DNA of 64,000 nucleotides from Morococcus cerebrosus (GTDB lineage Bacteria > Pseudomonadota > Gammaproteobacteria > Burkholderiales > Neisseriaceae), in NCBI RefSeq assembly GCF_022749515.1, contig NZ_CP094242.1:1364001-1428000 (forward strand), in the 5' to 3' direction. Below the pieces are notes generated by a model. That model had not been told where the DNA came from and searched no databases. It saw only the letters and a list, made by a program, of their open reading frames with translations. Shown here piece after piece: positions 33,969 through 42,609 of this stretch (position 1 is its first letter; the number at the start of each line of letters is the position of its first letter). The position numbers were made by a program, and so were the translations under genes.

Positions 33969-34883
33969 TCAAAAATACCCCGCCTTTTTGCGCTCTTCCA
34001 TCGCCGCTTCCGACACGCGGTCGTCCATGCGCGTGGCGCTGCGCTCGGAGATGGTTGCCGCTGCGGTTTCGGCGATGATGTCTTCGGGCGTGGCGGCGGT
34101 GCTGGCTACGGGGCAGGTGCAGGAAATGTCGCCGACGGTACGGAAGCGCACGTCGCGGATTTGGGAAACTTCGCCTTCGCGTTTCGGCGTCAGCGGGGTA
34201 ACGGGGACGAGCAGCCCGCCGCGTTCGACGACCTCGCGTTTGTGGCTGTAATAAATCGGCGGCAGCGCGAGGTTTTCGCGGGCGATGTATTGCCAGATGT
34301 CGAGTTCCGTCCAGTTTGAAATGGGGAACACGCGCATGTTTTCGCCGCTGAATAGCCGCGTATTGTAGAGCGACCACAGTTCGGGACGCTGGCTTTTCGG
34401 GTCCCATTGTCCGAATTCGTCGCGGAACGAAAATATCCGCTCCTTCGCCCGCGCTTTTTCCTCATCGCGCCGCGCGCCGCCCATCAGCGCGTCAAAGCCC
34501 TGTTCTTCAATGGTTTCCACCAGTGTAACCGCCTGCGCGGCGTTGCGCGAATCGGTTTCGCGGCGCAGGACGACCGTGCCTTTTTTGATGGAATCTTCGA
34601 CGCTGCCGACCACCAGTTGCACGCCCGTGCGCGCGACGGTTTCATCACGGAACTGAATCACTTCGGGGTAATTGTGTCCCGTATCGACGTGCAGCAGCTT
34701 GAACGGCAGCTTGAGCGGACGGCCTTCGAGTTTGAACGCTTTGACCGCCAGCGCCAGCAAAACGACGGAATCCTTGCCACCGGAAAACAGCAGCGCGGGA
34801 TTTTTCGCTTCGGCAACGACTTCGCGGATGATGTAGATGGACTCGGCTTCGAGCCAGTCTAGGTGGTGGTTTTGAATAGACAT
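33969..34883 (-). CDS. cysD: Sulfate adenylyltransferase subunit 2 CysD
   Basis: Small catalytic subunit of ATP sulfurylase, which makes APS from ATP and sulfate. The 304-residue product has the PP-loop SGGKDSVVLL near residue 35 and the conserved tail (SERSATRMDDR...MEERKKAGYF). The start MSIQNHHLDWLE at 34883 has GAGAACA upstream; a longer open frame runs through two uptake sequences and is not coding. The GTPase partner cysN normally follows cysD, but a carbonic anhydrase on the other strand comes next, so cysN must be elsewhere or lost. Confidence 0.93.
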   Translation of the reverse strand: MSIQNHHLDWLEAESIYIIREVVAEAKNPALLFSGGKDSVVLLALAVKAFKLEGRPLKLPFKLLHVDTGHNYPEVIQFRDETVARTGVQLVVGSVEDSIKKGTVVLRRETDSRNAAQAVTLVETIEEQGFDALMGGARRDEEKARAKERIFSFRDEFGQWDPKSQRPELWSLYNTRLFSGENMRVFPISNWTELDIWQYIARENLALPPIYYSHKREVVERGGLLVPVTPLTPKREGEVSQIRDVRFRTVGDISCTCPVASTAATPEDIIAETAAATISERSATRMDDRVSEAAMEERKKAGYF

Positions 34884-34989
34884 ATTGTTCTCTTTAGCAA
34901 AACTCGGATAAGGCGGTACTCTAAAGAGGTCGTCTGAAAAACGGAAAGAATGGTTTGTTTGAAGCAAAGATGATTTCGTTATATTGGCG

Positions 34990-35032
34990 GGGTCGTCTGA
35001 AAAGGGATTGGCGTTTTCAGACGACCTTTTTG
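34990..35032. terminator. Inverted uptake-sequence pair upstream of cysD
   Basis: GGGGTCGTCTGAAAAG faces TTTTCAGACGACCTTTTT. A further single uptake sequence lies at about 34926-34940. Confidence 0.5.
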
Positions 35033-35160
35033 CCGCGCGGCAACGGAAACGACACATATAGTGGATTAACTTTAAACCAGTACGGCGTTGCCTCGCCTTG
35101 CCGTACTATCTGCACTGTCTGCGGCTTCGTCGCCTTGTCCTGATTTAAATTTAATCCACC

Positions 35161-36379
35161 GAGACCTTTGCAAAAAAGCCCTTCCCCCCGACAGCCGAAA
35201 CCCAAACACAGGTTTTCGTCTATTTCCGCCCCTAATTGCTCCTGATTTTACCCAAATATCCCCTTAATCCTCCCCGAATACCCGATAATCAGGCATCCGG
35301 GCCGCCTTTTAGGCGGCAACAGGCACACTTAGCCTGTTAGCCGCTTTCAACAGGTTTAAACACATCGCCTTCAGATGGCTTTGCGCACTCACTTTGAGCA
35401 GACCAAAATAGGCTGCCCGGGCGTAGCGGAATTTACGGTGCAGCGTACCAAAGCTTTGCTCGACCACATAACGGGTCTTCGACAAATATCGGTTGCGTTT
35501 GGTTTGCGCTTCCGTCAGCGGACGGTTGCGGTGGGCTTTGCGCATAATGCCGTCCAGCAACCGATGTTCTTTCAGATGTTGCCGGTTTTCCGCACTGTCG
35601 TATCCTTTATCGGCATAGACGGTCGTACCTTCGGCAATGCCTTCCAGCAAAGGCGACAGGTGGTTGCACTCATGGGTATTGGCGGGGGTGATGTGCAGTT
35701 TCTCGATATAGCCTTCCTCATCGGTACGGGTATGTTGTTTGTAACCGAGTTTGTAGAGACCGTTTTTCTTTGTCCAGCGGGCATCTTTGTCTTTACTCGG
35801 TGTGGTTTGGCCGCTGACTTGTCCTTCTTCATCGACTTCTATGGCCTGACGCTGTTTGCTGCCGGCGGTCTGAATAATGGTGGCGTCAATGACGGCGGCG
35901 GATGCTTTCTCTACTTTTAGGTTTTTTTCGGTCAGTTGGCGGTTAATCAGTTCCAGCAATTCGGACAGGGTGTCGTCTTGCGCCAGCCAGTTGCGGTAGC
36001 GGCATAAGGTGCTGTAATCGGGGATGCTCAGTTCGTCAAAACGGCAAAATAGGTTGAAATCGATGCGGGTGATGAGACTGTGTTCGAGTTCGGGATCGGA
36101 GAGGCTGTGCCATTGTCCGAGCAGGACGGCTTTGAACATGGACAACAGTGGATAGGCGGGACGGCCGCGGTGGTCTCGAAGGTAACGGGCTCTTTGACGA
36201 TTCAGGTATTGTTCGATCGGTTGCCAATCAATCACCTGATCCAACTTCAATAATGGGAAGCGGTCGATGTGTTTGGCGATCATGGCTTGTGCGGTTTGCC
36301 GGAAGAAGGTGCTCATGGAAAATCCCCTAAATGTCTTGGTGTGAATTTAGGGGATTTTGGGGAATTTTGCAAAGGTCTC
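35161..36379 (-). mobile_element. IS1106-like insertion sequence (IS5 family), copy B
   Basis: A 1219-bp element with the same inverted ends as copy A, in the opposite orientation. It is flanked by the direct repeat CCACC, taken from the terminal repeat of the Correia element it interrupts. It lies between cysD and cysG, divergent genes, about 280 bases upstream of cysD. Confidence 0.92.
35309..36316 (-). CDS. IS5-family transposase (IS1106-like), copy B
   Basis: Complete 335-residue transposase, identical in protein sequence to the one in copy A, with the DDE residues in AAVIDATII, VYADKGYDS and YVVEQSFGTL. The ATG is placed 64 bases inside the element end, as in copy A. Both being intact and identical suggests a recent burst of transposition or gene conversion between copies. 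Confidence 0.93.
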   Translation of the reverse strand: MSTFFRQTAQAMIAKHIDRFPLLKLDQVIDWQPIEQYLNRQRARYLRDHRGRPAYPLLSMFKAVLLGQWHSLSDPELEHSLITRIDFNLFCRFDELSIPDYSTLCRYRNWLAQDDTLSELLELINRQLTEKNLKVEKASAAVIDATIIQTAGSKQRQAIEVDEEGQVSGQTTPSKDKDARWTKKNGLYKLGYKQHTRTDEEGYIEKLHITPANTHECNHLSPLLEGIAEGTTVYADKGYDSAENRQHLKEHRLLDGIMRKAHRNRPLTEAQTKRNRYLSKTRYVVEQSFGTLHRKFRYARAAYFGLLKVSAQSHLKAMCLNLLKAANRLSVPVAA

Positions 36380-36484
36380 CCACCATATAACCAAATTCGA
36401 TAAGATAAGCAAAAACCATTCTTTCCGCCGAAGCCTGCGGGATTTTAAGATGGGCGGCACGATAACTTAATAAGAGAACACGCC

Positions 36485-37900
36485 ATGAACCATTATCCCC
36501 TGTTTGCCGATTTGAACGGCCGCCCCGTCCTGCTGGCGGGTGCGGGCAAAGTGGCGGAACGCAAAGCCGAAAGCCTGTTGCAGGCAGGGGCTGCGGTCAG
36601 GGTTGTCGCCCGCGAACTCAATCCCGTTTTCCAAAAGTGGGCGGACGAAGGCAAAATCGAATGGCTGGGCAGCGAATTTCACGAGGACGATTTGGATGAC
36701 GTGTTTTTCGCCGTCGCCGCCACCGACGATTACGCCTTCAACCGCCGCATCTTCCAAGCGGCGGAGCAGCGGGCGAAACTCTGCAACACCGTCGATACCG
36801 CGGATTTGTGTTCCTTCACCGTCCCCGCCGTCATCGACCGCAGCCCGCTCAAAATCGCCGTCTCCAGCGGCGCGACCGCTCCCGTTTTGGCGCGCAAGTG
36901 GCGGCAAATCATTGAAACGCTCATCCCGCTGCACACCGGTCAAATGGCGGCACTCGCCGGCAAATGGCGCAACGCGGTCAAAGCCAAAATCAAAGGCACG
37001 GCAAACCGCCGCCGTTTTTGGGAAAACCTGTTCGACAGCCGCTTTAATGCGCTCGCCGCCCAAGGCAACCTTGATGCCGCCGAAGCAGAGCTTGCCGCGC
37101 AGCTTGACGGCTTCGGCGCGGCAAAAGGCGAAGTCGTCCTTGTCGGCGCAGGCCCCGGCGACGCAGGGCTGCTCACCTTGCATGCTTTGCAGGCGATACA
37201 GGCGGCGGATGTTGTGTTCCACGATGCCTTGGTTTCAGACGACGTCTTAAGCATGGTGCGCAAAGATGCCGACAAAATCAGCGTCGGCAAACGCGCAGGC
37301 TCGCACCACGTCCAACAAGAAGAAACCAACCGCCTCCTGGTCGAATACGCCCGCCAAGGTTTGCGCGTCGTCCGACTCAAAGGCGGCGACCCCTTCGTTT
37401 TCGGGCGCGGCGGCGAAGAAGCCCAAGTCCTGCGGCAGGCAAACATCCCCTACCGCATCATCCCCGGCATCACCGCCGCACTGGGTGCGACCGCCTACGC
37501 AGGCATCCCCCTGACGCACCGCGACTGCGCCCAAAGCGCGCTCTTCGTTACCGGACACAGCAAACATGACGGCCACCAACCCGACTGGCGCACGCTCGCC
37601 CTGAGCAACCAAACACTGGTCGTCTATATGGGCACGCTCAAAGCCGCCGAAACCGCCGAAAAACTGATGGCACACGGACGCAGCGGCGACACACCCGTCG
37701 CCATCGTCTCCAACGGCACGCTTCCGCATCAGAGCGTCGTGACAGGTCATCTGAAAAACCTGTCCGAGCTGGCAGAAAACGCCCCGCGCCCCGCGCTGAT
37801 CGTTATCGGCGAAGTCGTTTCCCTGCGCGACGAATTGAAATGGTTTCAAGAAAACCCTGCGCAAAGCCGCCTTCACACAATGCACGAACAAGCCGCCTGA
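36485..37900 (+). CDS. cysG: Siroheme synthase CysG
   Basis: A 471-residue trifunctional enzyme making siroheme for sulfite reductase. The N-terminal half is the precorrin-2 dehydrogenase/ferrochelatase (NAD-binding PVLLAGAGKVAERKAESLL, TDDYAFNRRIFQAAE). The C-terminal half, from about residue 215, is the uroporphyrinogen-III methyltransferase (VGAGPGDAGLLTLHALQ, RLKGGDPFVFGRGGEE). It belongs to the sulfate assimilation genes with cysD and cysH nearby, but faces away from cysD across the insertion sequence. Confidence 0.94.
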   Translation: MNHYPLFADLNGRPVLLAGAGKVAERKAESLLQAGAAVRVVARELNPVFQKWADEGKIEWLGSEFHEDDLDDVFFAVAATDDYAFNRRIFQAAEQRAKLCNTVDTADLCSFTVPAVIDRSPLKIAVSSGATAPVLARKWRQIIETLIPLHTGQMAALAGKWRNAVKAKIKGTANRRRFWENLFDSRFNALAAQGNLDAAEAELAAQLDGFGAAKGEVVLVGAGPGDAGLLTLHALQAIQAADVVFHDALVSDDVLSMVRKDADKISVGKRAGSHHVQQEETNRLLVEYARQGLRVVRLKGGDPFVFGRGGEEAQVLRQANIPYRIIPGITAALGATAYAGIPLTHRDCAQSALFVTGHSKHDGHQPDWRTLALSNQTLVVYMGTLKAAETAEKLMAHGRSGDTPVAIVSNGTLPHQSVVTGHLKNLSELAENAPRPALIVIGEVVSLRDELKWFQENPAQSRLHTMHEQAA

Positions 37901-37929
37901 AGCGTTGGTTCAAATTGTTTAAATAAACG

Positions 37930-37972
37930 AAAGGTCGTCTGAAAAACCAAATCCGGTTTTCAGACGACCTTA
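37930..37972. terminator. Uptake-sequence hairpin between cysG and the ydcH-like gene
   Basis: AAAGGTCGTCTGAAAAACC and GGTTTTCAGACGACCTTA form a stem that can serve both converging genes. Confidence 0.75.
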
Positions 37973-37984
37973 TTCAAATCCCGA

Positions 37985-38203
37985 TTACTTGCCTGAAGCC
38001 TTTTGCAACAAAGCGTACAACTCGTCTTTCAGTTTCAATTTGGCTTTTTTCAGCTCTTCAATCTCATCAGCACCGCTGGTAACAGGATTATTAACCAAAC
38101 CTGTAATCTTATCGTCCAACTCATTATGCTCGTCAAACAGACGGGCGAAGTGGGCGTCTTCTTGTTTTAATTTGGAAATTAAATCGCGATATTCTGGAAA
38201 CAT
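37985..38203 (-). CDS. YdcH/DUF465 family small protein
   Basis: A 72-residue, highly charged helical protein (MFPEYRDLISKLKQEDAHF, EIEELKKAKLKLKDELYALL). This pattern is typical of the YdcH/SlyX-like DUF465 family, which forms a coiled-coil hairpin and has no known function. The ATG at 38203 has AAAGAGGA upstream; the frame remains open 66 codons further but without a ribosome site. It appears monocistronic. Confidence 0.82.
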   Translation of the reverse strand: MFPEYRDLISKLKQEDAHFARLFDEHNELDDKITGLVNNPVTSGADEIEELKKAKLKLKDELYALLQKASGK

Positions 38204-38520
38204 TTTGTTTTCCTCTTTCGTTAATATGAATAAAACGGCGCAATGCCAAGAAAAGTATGTAACTGCCAGTAGTTTTATTATAACAAAGCTGCCATTTTTA
38301 TCCAGCCCCTTGCCAATCAAACCCTGCATTGCATCAAATTTATCCGACAGCCCGAAGCTGGAAAATCTGATTTGATCAGAACAGAACAAATCCGATTTCA
38401 ATCGTCTGAAAGACAGAGATTTGATGGATTAAAAATTTCCTATTTTACAGATAATTTTTCAGAGATAACCATCAAAAAGTAAATGGTTACAGGCGGTTTA
38501 AATCAGGAAAGCACCGTCTG
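38204..38520. other. Gap between the ydcH-like gene and the CRISPR array
   Basis: AT-rich sequence with no gene seen. It contains a partial uptake word (ATCGTCTGAAA near 38401) and no recognisable cas gene or leader. It borders the degenerate, leader-distal end of the array. Confidence 0.5.
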
Positions 38521-39490
38521 GTTTCGACATATGGTTAGCTGAAGATGGCTGAGCCTGCGCCTCTACATCTGCTCCCTCGGCTACGGGTTTCAATACACAG
38601 TCGCCTGAAGGCAGCTAGCAAAATCAATCGCCAGTACGGTAGAGGTCGTCTGTTTCAACACACAACCACCTGAAAGCGGCTGGGGCGGTTTTCCGTGTAG
38701 CATTTTAATCAATCCGTTTCAACACACAGCCGCCCGAAGGCGGCTGCAAACGCAGACGGCGGCATACCGCCCGAATCGCTGTTTCAACACACAGCCGCCC
38801 GAAGGCGGCTGCCGACAACTTAGATTTGCCGCGCATCAAACACTTGTTTCAACACACAGCCGCCCGAAGGCGGCTGGACTTCGCGCAGCACATGCCGCCT
38901 GCCATCAGTCAGTTTCAACACACAGCCGCCTGAAGGCGGCTGGTTCCGCGTGAGGTTTACCTCTGATACGGTGGATTTTGTTTCAACACACAGCCGCCTG
39001 AAGGCGGCTGGTTCCGCGTGAGGTTTACCTCTGATACGGTGGATTTTGTTTCAACACACAGCCGCCTGAAGGCGGCTGGGGGCTTGGCTTGGATAAAACC
39101 CCCGTCCGCATTACGGTTTCAACACACAGCCGCCTGAAGGCGGCTGGAACGCATCAATGTTGATAAGTTTCATGCCTTATACGTTTCAACACACAGCCGC
39201 CTGAAGGCGGCTGGGAACATCTGCGCGAACTTGCGGGTTCCGTTTTGGGTTTCAACACACAGCCGCCTGAAGGCGGCTGGGCCACTGGTCGCCGCTTCAA
39301 CCACTGGGTCAATGTTTCAACACACAGCCGCCTGAAGGCGGCTGGGTTTATGAGTAATCGCAGCGCAAAAGTAATACAGGTTTCAACACACAGCCGCCTG
39401 AAGGCGGCTGGTATATCGCTTGCCGAAGCACGCGAAAGGCGGAAAGTTTCAACACACAGCCGCCTGAAGGCGGCTGGCGTGGACGCCTTA
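38521..39490 (-). CRISPR. CRISPR array, 15 repeats, no cas genes in the window
   Basis: Repeats of 31 bases (GTTTCAACACACAGCC followed by GCCTGAAGGCGGCTG) start at 38521, 38587, 38652, 38716, 38781, 38846, 38912, 38980, 39048, 39116, 39183, 39249, 39314, 39380 and 39446. Spacers are 33-37 bases. The first three are degenerate, and the next three share a CCCGAAGG variant. In the opposite strand the repeat ends in GTGTTGAAAC after an 8-bp GC-rich hairpin, like type I-C/I-B repeats. Transcription is therefore probably right to left with the leader on the right. There, a 14-base spacer remnant meets an insertion sequence at 39491 and no leader is seen. The spacers at 38943 and 39011 are identical. 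Confidence 0.95.
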
Positions 39491-40332
39491 GAGCGTGTTC
39501 ATAGTCTTCGTAGCAGGACTCCCAAGAAAGCCAAAGCTACCATTTGCAGACTGGTACTCAACTTACGCTCGCAGTTTTTCCAAAGCCGCCTGTTCTTTTC
39601 CAACCAGGAAAAGCTGCGCTCTACTACCCATCGCTTCGGCAATACTGCAAAACGGTGCAATTCGTTTCGTTTGGCAATCTCTACCTCCGCACCAATCAAC
39701 TCCTGTACCGACGAAGCAAATGCCTTACCCGTGTAACCACCGTCAGCAAGGATTTTTTGTATCGCACCAAGATTATCCCGCCCACGTTCCAATGCCACCA
39801 GGCAGCCTTTTCTATCCGTAACATCCGCCGTCGTTACCGCAAGGGCATGCGGCAAACCTTGCGTGTCAACCGCTATATGTCGCTTGATACCGCTAACCTT
39901 CTTGCCCGCATCGTAGCCTTTTTCCATGGCGGTATCCGTGTTCTTCACACTCTGCGCATCAATAATCAGGAAAGTAGTTGCTTCATGGCGCCCCTGCTTG
40001 CGGCGCTCCGCAACTACCTGATTTTTTTAATGCTTCCTCAAGGATGCTGATGCCACTCTCGCGTGGTTCGGTCCATCTCTGGAAGTAGGAATGCACGGTG
40101 CGCCATTTGGGGAAGTCGCCCGGCAAAGCGTGCCAGGAGCAGCCAGTGCGTTGCAGGTAGAGAATGGCACAAAAGACATCGTACAAGTCCACCTGGCGTG
40201 GCGCTGTGCGTTTACGGGCACTTTCCAGCAGGGGAAGGAGAGGCGCAAATTGCTCGCGACTGATATCGCTTGGGTAGGTTTTTCTGTTCATGCCGATAGT
40301 TTACAGCAGAGGCTGAGACAATGAACACGTTC
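39491..40332 (-). mobile_element. IS5-family insertion sequence (IS1031/IS427-like), copy 2
   Basis: 842 bp, nearly identical to copy 1 at 13494-14335 with a few substitutions. Its left end interrupts a CRISPR spacer. The flanking bases differ (TTA on the left, TGA on the right), unlike the matching TAA pair of copy 1, so DNA next to this copy has probably been deleted or rearranged after insertion. Confidence 0.88.
39499..40291 (-). CDS. IS5-family transposase in two overlapping frames (copy 2)
   Basis: Same arrangement as copy 1: a 102-residue N-terminal frame from 40291 and a catalytic frame ending at 39499, meeting at seven adenines on the coding strand (40022-40028). It differs from copy 1 by a few residues (for example Val for Ile in AGKKVSG, His for Arg in CSWHAL). 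Keeping both frames open in both copies supports a functional, slippage-dependent transposase. Confidence 0.75.
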
Positions 40333-40379
40333 TGAAAACGAAATTTCCGTTTTCAGGCGACCTTTTTCAATAGAATCGT

Positions 40380-41255
40380 TTAATTCCGCGAATGGTGTTC
40401 GTCAACGATGTTTTTCAAGCGGATGTTGGCGACGTGGGTGTAGATTTGGGTAGTGTTGATGTTGGCGTGTCCGAGCATAAGCTGTACGGCACGCAAATCG
40501 ACGCCGTGGTTGACGAGGTGGGTGGCGAAGGCGTGGCGCAGGCCGTGCGGGCTGAGTGAGGTGATGCCGGCTGCTTCGGCGTAGTTTTTGACAATCATCC
40601 ACGCGAGTTGGCGGGAGATGCCGCTGCGTTTTTGGCTGACGAAGACTTCGTCGCAGATTTTGTTTTTGAGCAGCAGCGGGCGCGATTCGGCGCAATAGCG
40701 TTCGATCCAGTAAACGGCTTCTTCGCCCATAGGCACGATACGCAGTTTGTCGCCTTTGCCTATGGTGCGGATGCAGCCGCGGTTGAGGTCGAGATCACCC
40801 AGTTGGAGCTTGACGGCTTCGGTTACGCGCAAACCTGTGGCGTACATGACTTCGAGCAGGGCTTTGTCGCGCAGGCCGTGCGGCGTGTCGGTATCGGGTG
40901 CGGCAAGCAAATTTTCGATTTGCGCTTCGGTAATCAGGGTGGGCAGCTTTTGCGTCTGTTTCGGGGCTTTGAGGAAACGGGTCGGGTTGTCCGTCCGACG
41001 CTCAGTCTCTTCCAACCAGGCGTATAGGCGTTTGCAGGCGGACAAGGCGCGCGCCTGCGAGCTGTGTTTTTCGTCCGTCACATAGACGGCATCCGCCAAA
41101 TCGGCGGCTTCGGCATCCAGCCAAGTATGCCCGCCCGCTTCCAAACGCGCGGCGATTTTTTCCAAATCGCGGCGGTAGCCTTGCAAGGTGTTATGGCTGA
41201 GACGGTCTTGCAGCCACAGGGATTCGAGCAGTTTGTCTATGAGTTCGTTGGTCAT
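40380..41255 (-). CDS. xerD: Site-specific tyrosine recombinase XerD
   Basis: A 291-residue recombinase that, with XerC, resolves chromosome dimers at dif. The N-terminal core-binding domain (LDRLS-type start, NTLQGYRRDLEKIAARL) and the catalytic domain are complete. Catalytic residues are visible as Arg in ATGLRVTEAVKL, HGLRH, His in LGHANINTTQIYTH and the Tyr of that motif. Absence of phage or integron features nearby supports housekeeping XerD. No dif site was recognised in the window. Confidence 0.92.
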   Translation of the reverse strand: MTNELIDKLLESLWLQDRLSHNTLQGYRRDLEKIAARLEAGGHTWLDAEAADLADAVYVTDEKHSSQARALSACKRLYAWLEETERRTDNPTRFLKAPKQTQKLPTLITEAQIENLLAAPDTDTPHGLRDKALLEVMYATGLRVTEAVKLQLGDLDLNRGCIRTIGKGDKLRIVPMGEEAVYWIERYCAESRPLLLKNKICDEVFVSQKRSGISRQLAWMIVKNYAEAAGITSLSPHGLRHAFATHLVNHGVDLRAVQLMLGHANINTTQIYTHVANIRLKNIVDEHHSRN

Positions 41256-41345
41256 GGGGTTTTACAGGCAGTCCGAAGATGGGGTATCGTGGATCGAATA
41301 TGAATCAGGACAAGCCAACCCTGCCCTGATTGACGTCCATTATAA

Positions 41346-41412
41346 AAGGTCGTCTGAAAATGAAAACCTGCTTGGGCAGAGCCCGCCATGTTCGTTTTCA
41401 GACGACCTTTTG
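41346..41412. terminator. Uptake-sequence pair between xerD and bcp
   Basis: AAAGGTCGTCTGAAAATGAA and GTTTTCAGACGACCTTTT enclose a GC-rich loop; placed after the bcp stop codon on the minus strand. Confidence 0.65.
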
Positions 41413-41425
41413 CTGCATTATCGGT

Positions 41426-41863
41426 TTATCGGGACAGCGTTTCCAACACTTCCTGCGCGTGTCCGGCGACTTTGACTTTCCGCCATTCGTGGATGATTTC
41501 GCCGTTTGCGTCCAATACGAATGTGCTGCGTTCAATACCCAAAGACTCTTTGCCGTACAGTTTTTTCAGCTTGATCACGTCAAACATTTTGCACACGGTT
41601 TCGTCTTTGTCGCTCAACAATTCAAAATTGAAGCCTTGTTTGGCGCAGAAATTCTGATGCGATTTCACGCCGTCGCGCGAGATGCCGACGACGGTGTAGC
41701 CGAGTTCTTTAAATTGCGGCAAACGGGCGTTGAAATCCAAGCCTTCGGTGGTGCAGCCGGGCGTGCTGTCTTTGGGGTAGAAATAGACAATCAGCGGCAG
41801 ATGTTCGGCGGAATCGAAGTCGTTGCCGCTGCTTGAGGGCAAAGTGAATCGGTATTGGGTCAT
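41426..41863 (-). CDS. bcp: Thiol peroxidase of the Bcp/PrxQ family
   Basis: A 145-residue peroxiredoxin that reduces hydrogen and organic peroxides with thioredoxin. The peroxidatic Cys37 lies in YPKDSTPGCTTEG. A further cysteine (HQNFCAKQ) lies downstream and could be a partner thiol. The ATG at 41863 has AAAGGAGAC right before it; an open extension upstream contains an uptake sequence (GRLKGD) and is unlikely to be translated. Confidence 0.9.
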   Translation of the reverse strand: MTQYRFTLPSSSGNDFDSAEHLPLIVYFYPKDSTPGCTTEGLDFNARLPQFKELGYTVVGISRDGVKSHQNFCAKQGFNFELLSDKDETVCKMFDVIKLKKLYGKESLGIERSTFVLDANGEIIHEWRKVKVAGHAQEVLETLSR

Positions 41864-41973
41864 GATGTCTCCTTTCAGACGACCTAAGACGGAAACGCAG
41901 AAGCGGGCAAGGAAATAAAATAAATCCCCCAACATAGCCGCTTCGGCGTTTCACCACAATCTTGCAAACTGCG

Positions 41974-42609
41974 TCAGCGTTCGCTCAAATTCAGATAATT
42001 GCGCGTTCCCTGCAAATCATTCAGCGCATTGAGCAACAGCCGGAAATGTTCATCATTGCCTTGCAAGTCCAACTCGTCGGCATTGACGGTCAGCAGCGGG
42101 GCGTTTTGATAAAGGTGGAAAAACTGGCTGTATCCCTCGTGTATCCGCCCCAAATAGCCTTCGGGGAAGAGATTGATGATGCCGTCGCCGCGTTTTTGCA
42201 GGCGTTTGCGGTTGCCGTCCACGGCGGTTTGCAGGTAGATCACCAAATCGGGCGCGGGATACTGCGGCAGGATTTTTTGTTTCAAATCGGCGAAGAGCTG
42301 CTGCTCGTCTTCATTCAACACGACCGGCGTGAAAATCCGGTCCTTTTCCAACAGGAAATCGGCGACGACCATGCCGCCTTGTGCGTATTCGTTTTTGATG
42401 ATGTCCACGCTTTCGGCGCGGCGCATCAGGAAAAAAAGCTCGGTTGCCAAGCCGTGATGGGAGGCGTTGGCGTAAAACTTCATGAGGAAGGGGTTGTGTT
42501 CGGGGTTTTCCGCCAGCGACAGCGCGCTGAAATGTTCTGCAAGGCGGCGGCTCAAGGCGTTTTTCCCGCTGCCGATGGAGCCTTCGACGACAATATAACG
42601 GTAGTTCAT
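41974..42609 (-). CDS. Deoxynucleoside kinase family protein
   Basis: A 211-residue P-loop kinase. The start IVVEGSIGSGKNALSRRLAEHF holds the Walker A motif. The substrate-binding acid is in ENPEHNPF, the catalytic ER-like region is in FLLEKDRIF, and the lid region is KRLQKRGDGI. It resembles deoxyguanosine/deoxyadenosine kinases and, by position near folK, the small kinase often annotated as deoxyadenosine kinase in beta-proteobacteria. The exact nucleoside is unknown. It precedes bcp and follows folK on the same strand. Confidence 0.82.
   Translation of the reverse strand: MNYRYIVVEGSIGSGKNALSRRLAEHFSALSLAENPEHNPFLMKFYANASHHGLATELFFLMRRAESVDIIKNEYAQGGMVVADFLLEKDRIFTPVVLNEDEQQLFADLKQKILPQYPAPDLVIYLQTAVDGNRKRLQKRGDGIINLFPEGYLGRIHEGYSQFFHLYQNAPLLTVNADELDLQGNDEHFRLLLNALNDLQGTRNYLNLSER

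Larger units (their letters stand above)
35057..36387. repeat. Short-form Correia repeat (CREE), split by an IS1106-like element
   Basis: The left part (35057-35160) begins TATAGTGGATTAACTTTAAA, the Correia inverted repeat, and carries the internal short-form sequence (TACGGCGTTGCCTCGCC...CTGTCTGCGGCTTCGTCGCC). Its right terminal repeat reads TTTAATCCACC up to 35160, and the remainder CCACCATA resumes at 36380-36387 after the insertion sequence. Without the insertion the element would be about 107 bp, the size of the internally deleted class. Confidence 0.85.

Noticed and set aside
33969..35057. CysD with a 58-residue N-terminal extension
   Set aside because: The extra frame crosses two uptake sequences, has no ribosome site, and CysD is full length from 34883.
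39245..39736. 163-codon plus-strand frame with repeated STHSRLKAAG peptides
   Set aside because: It is the translation of CRISPR repeats and spacers running into the insertion sequence; there is no ribosome site and the period equals the array unit.
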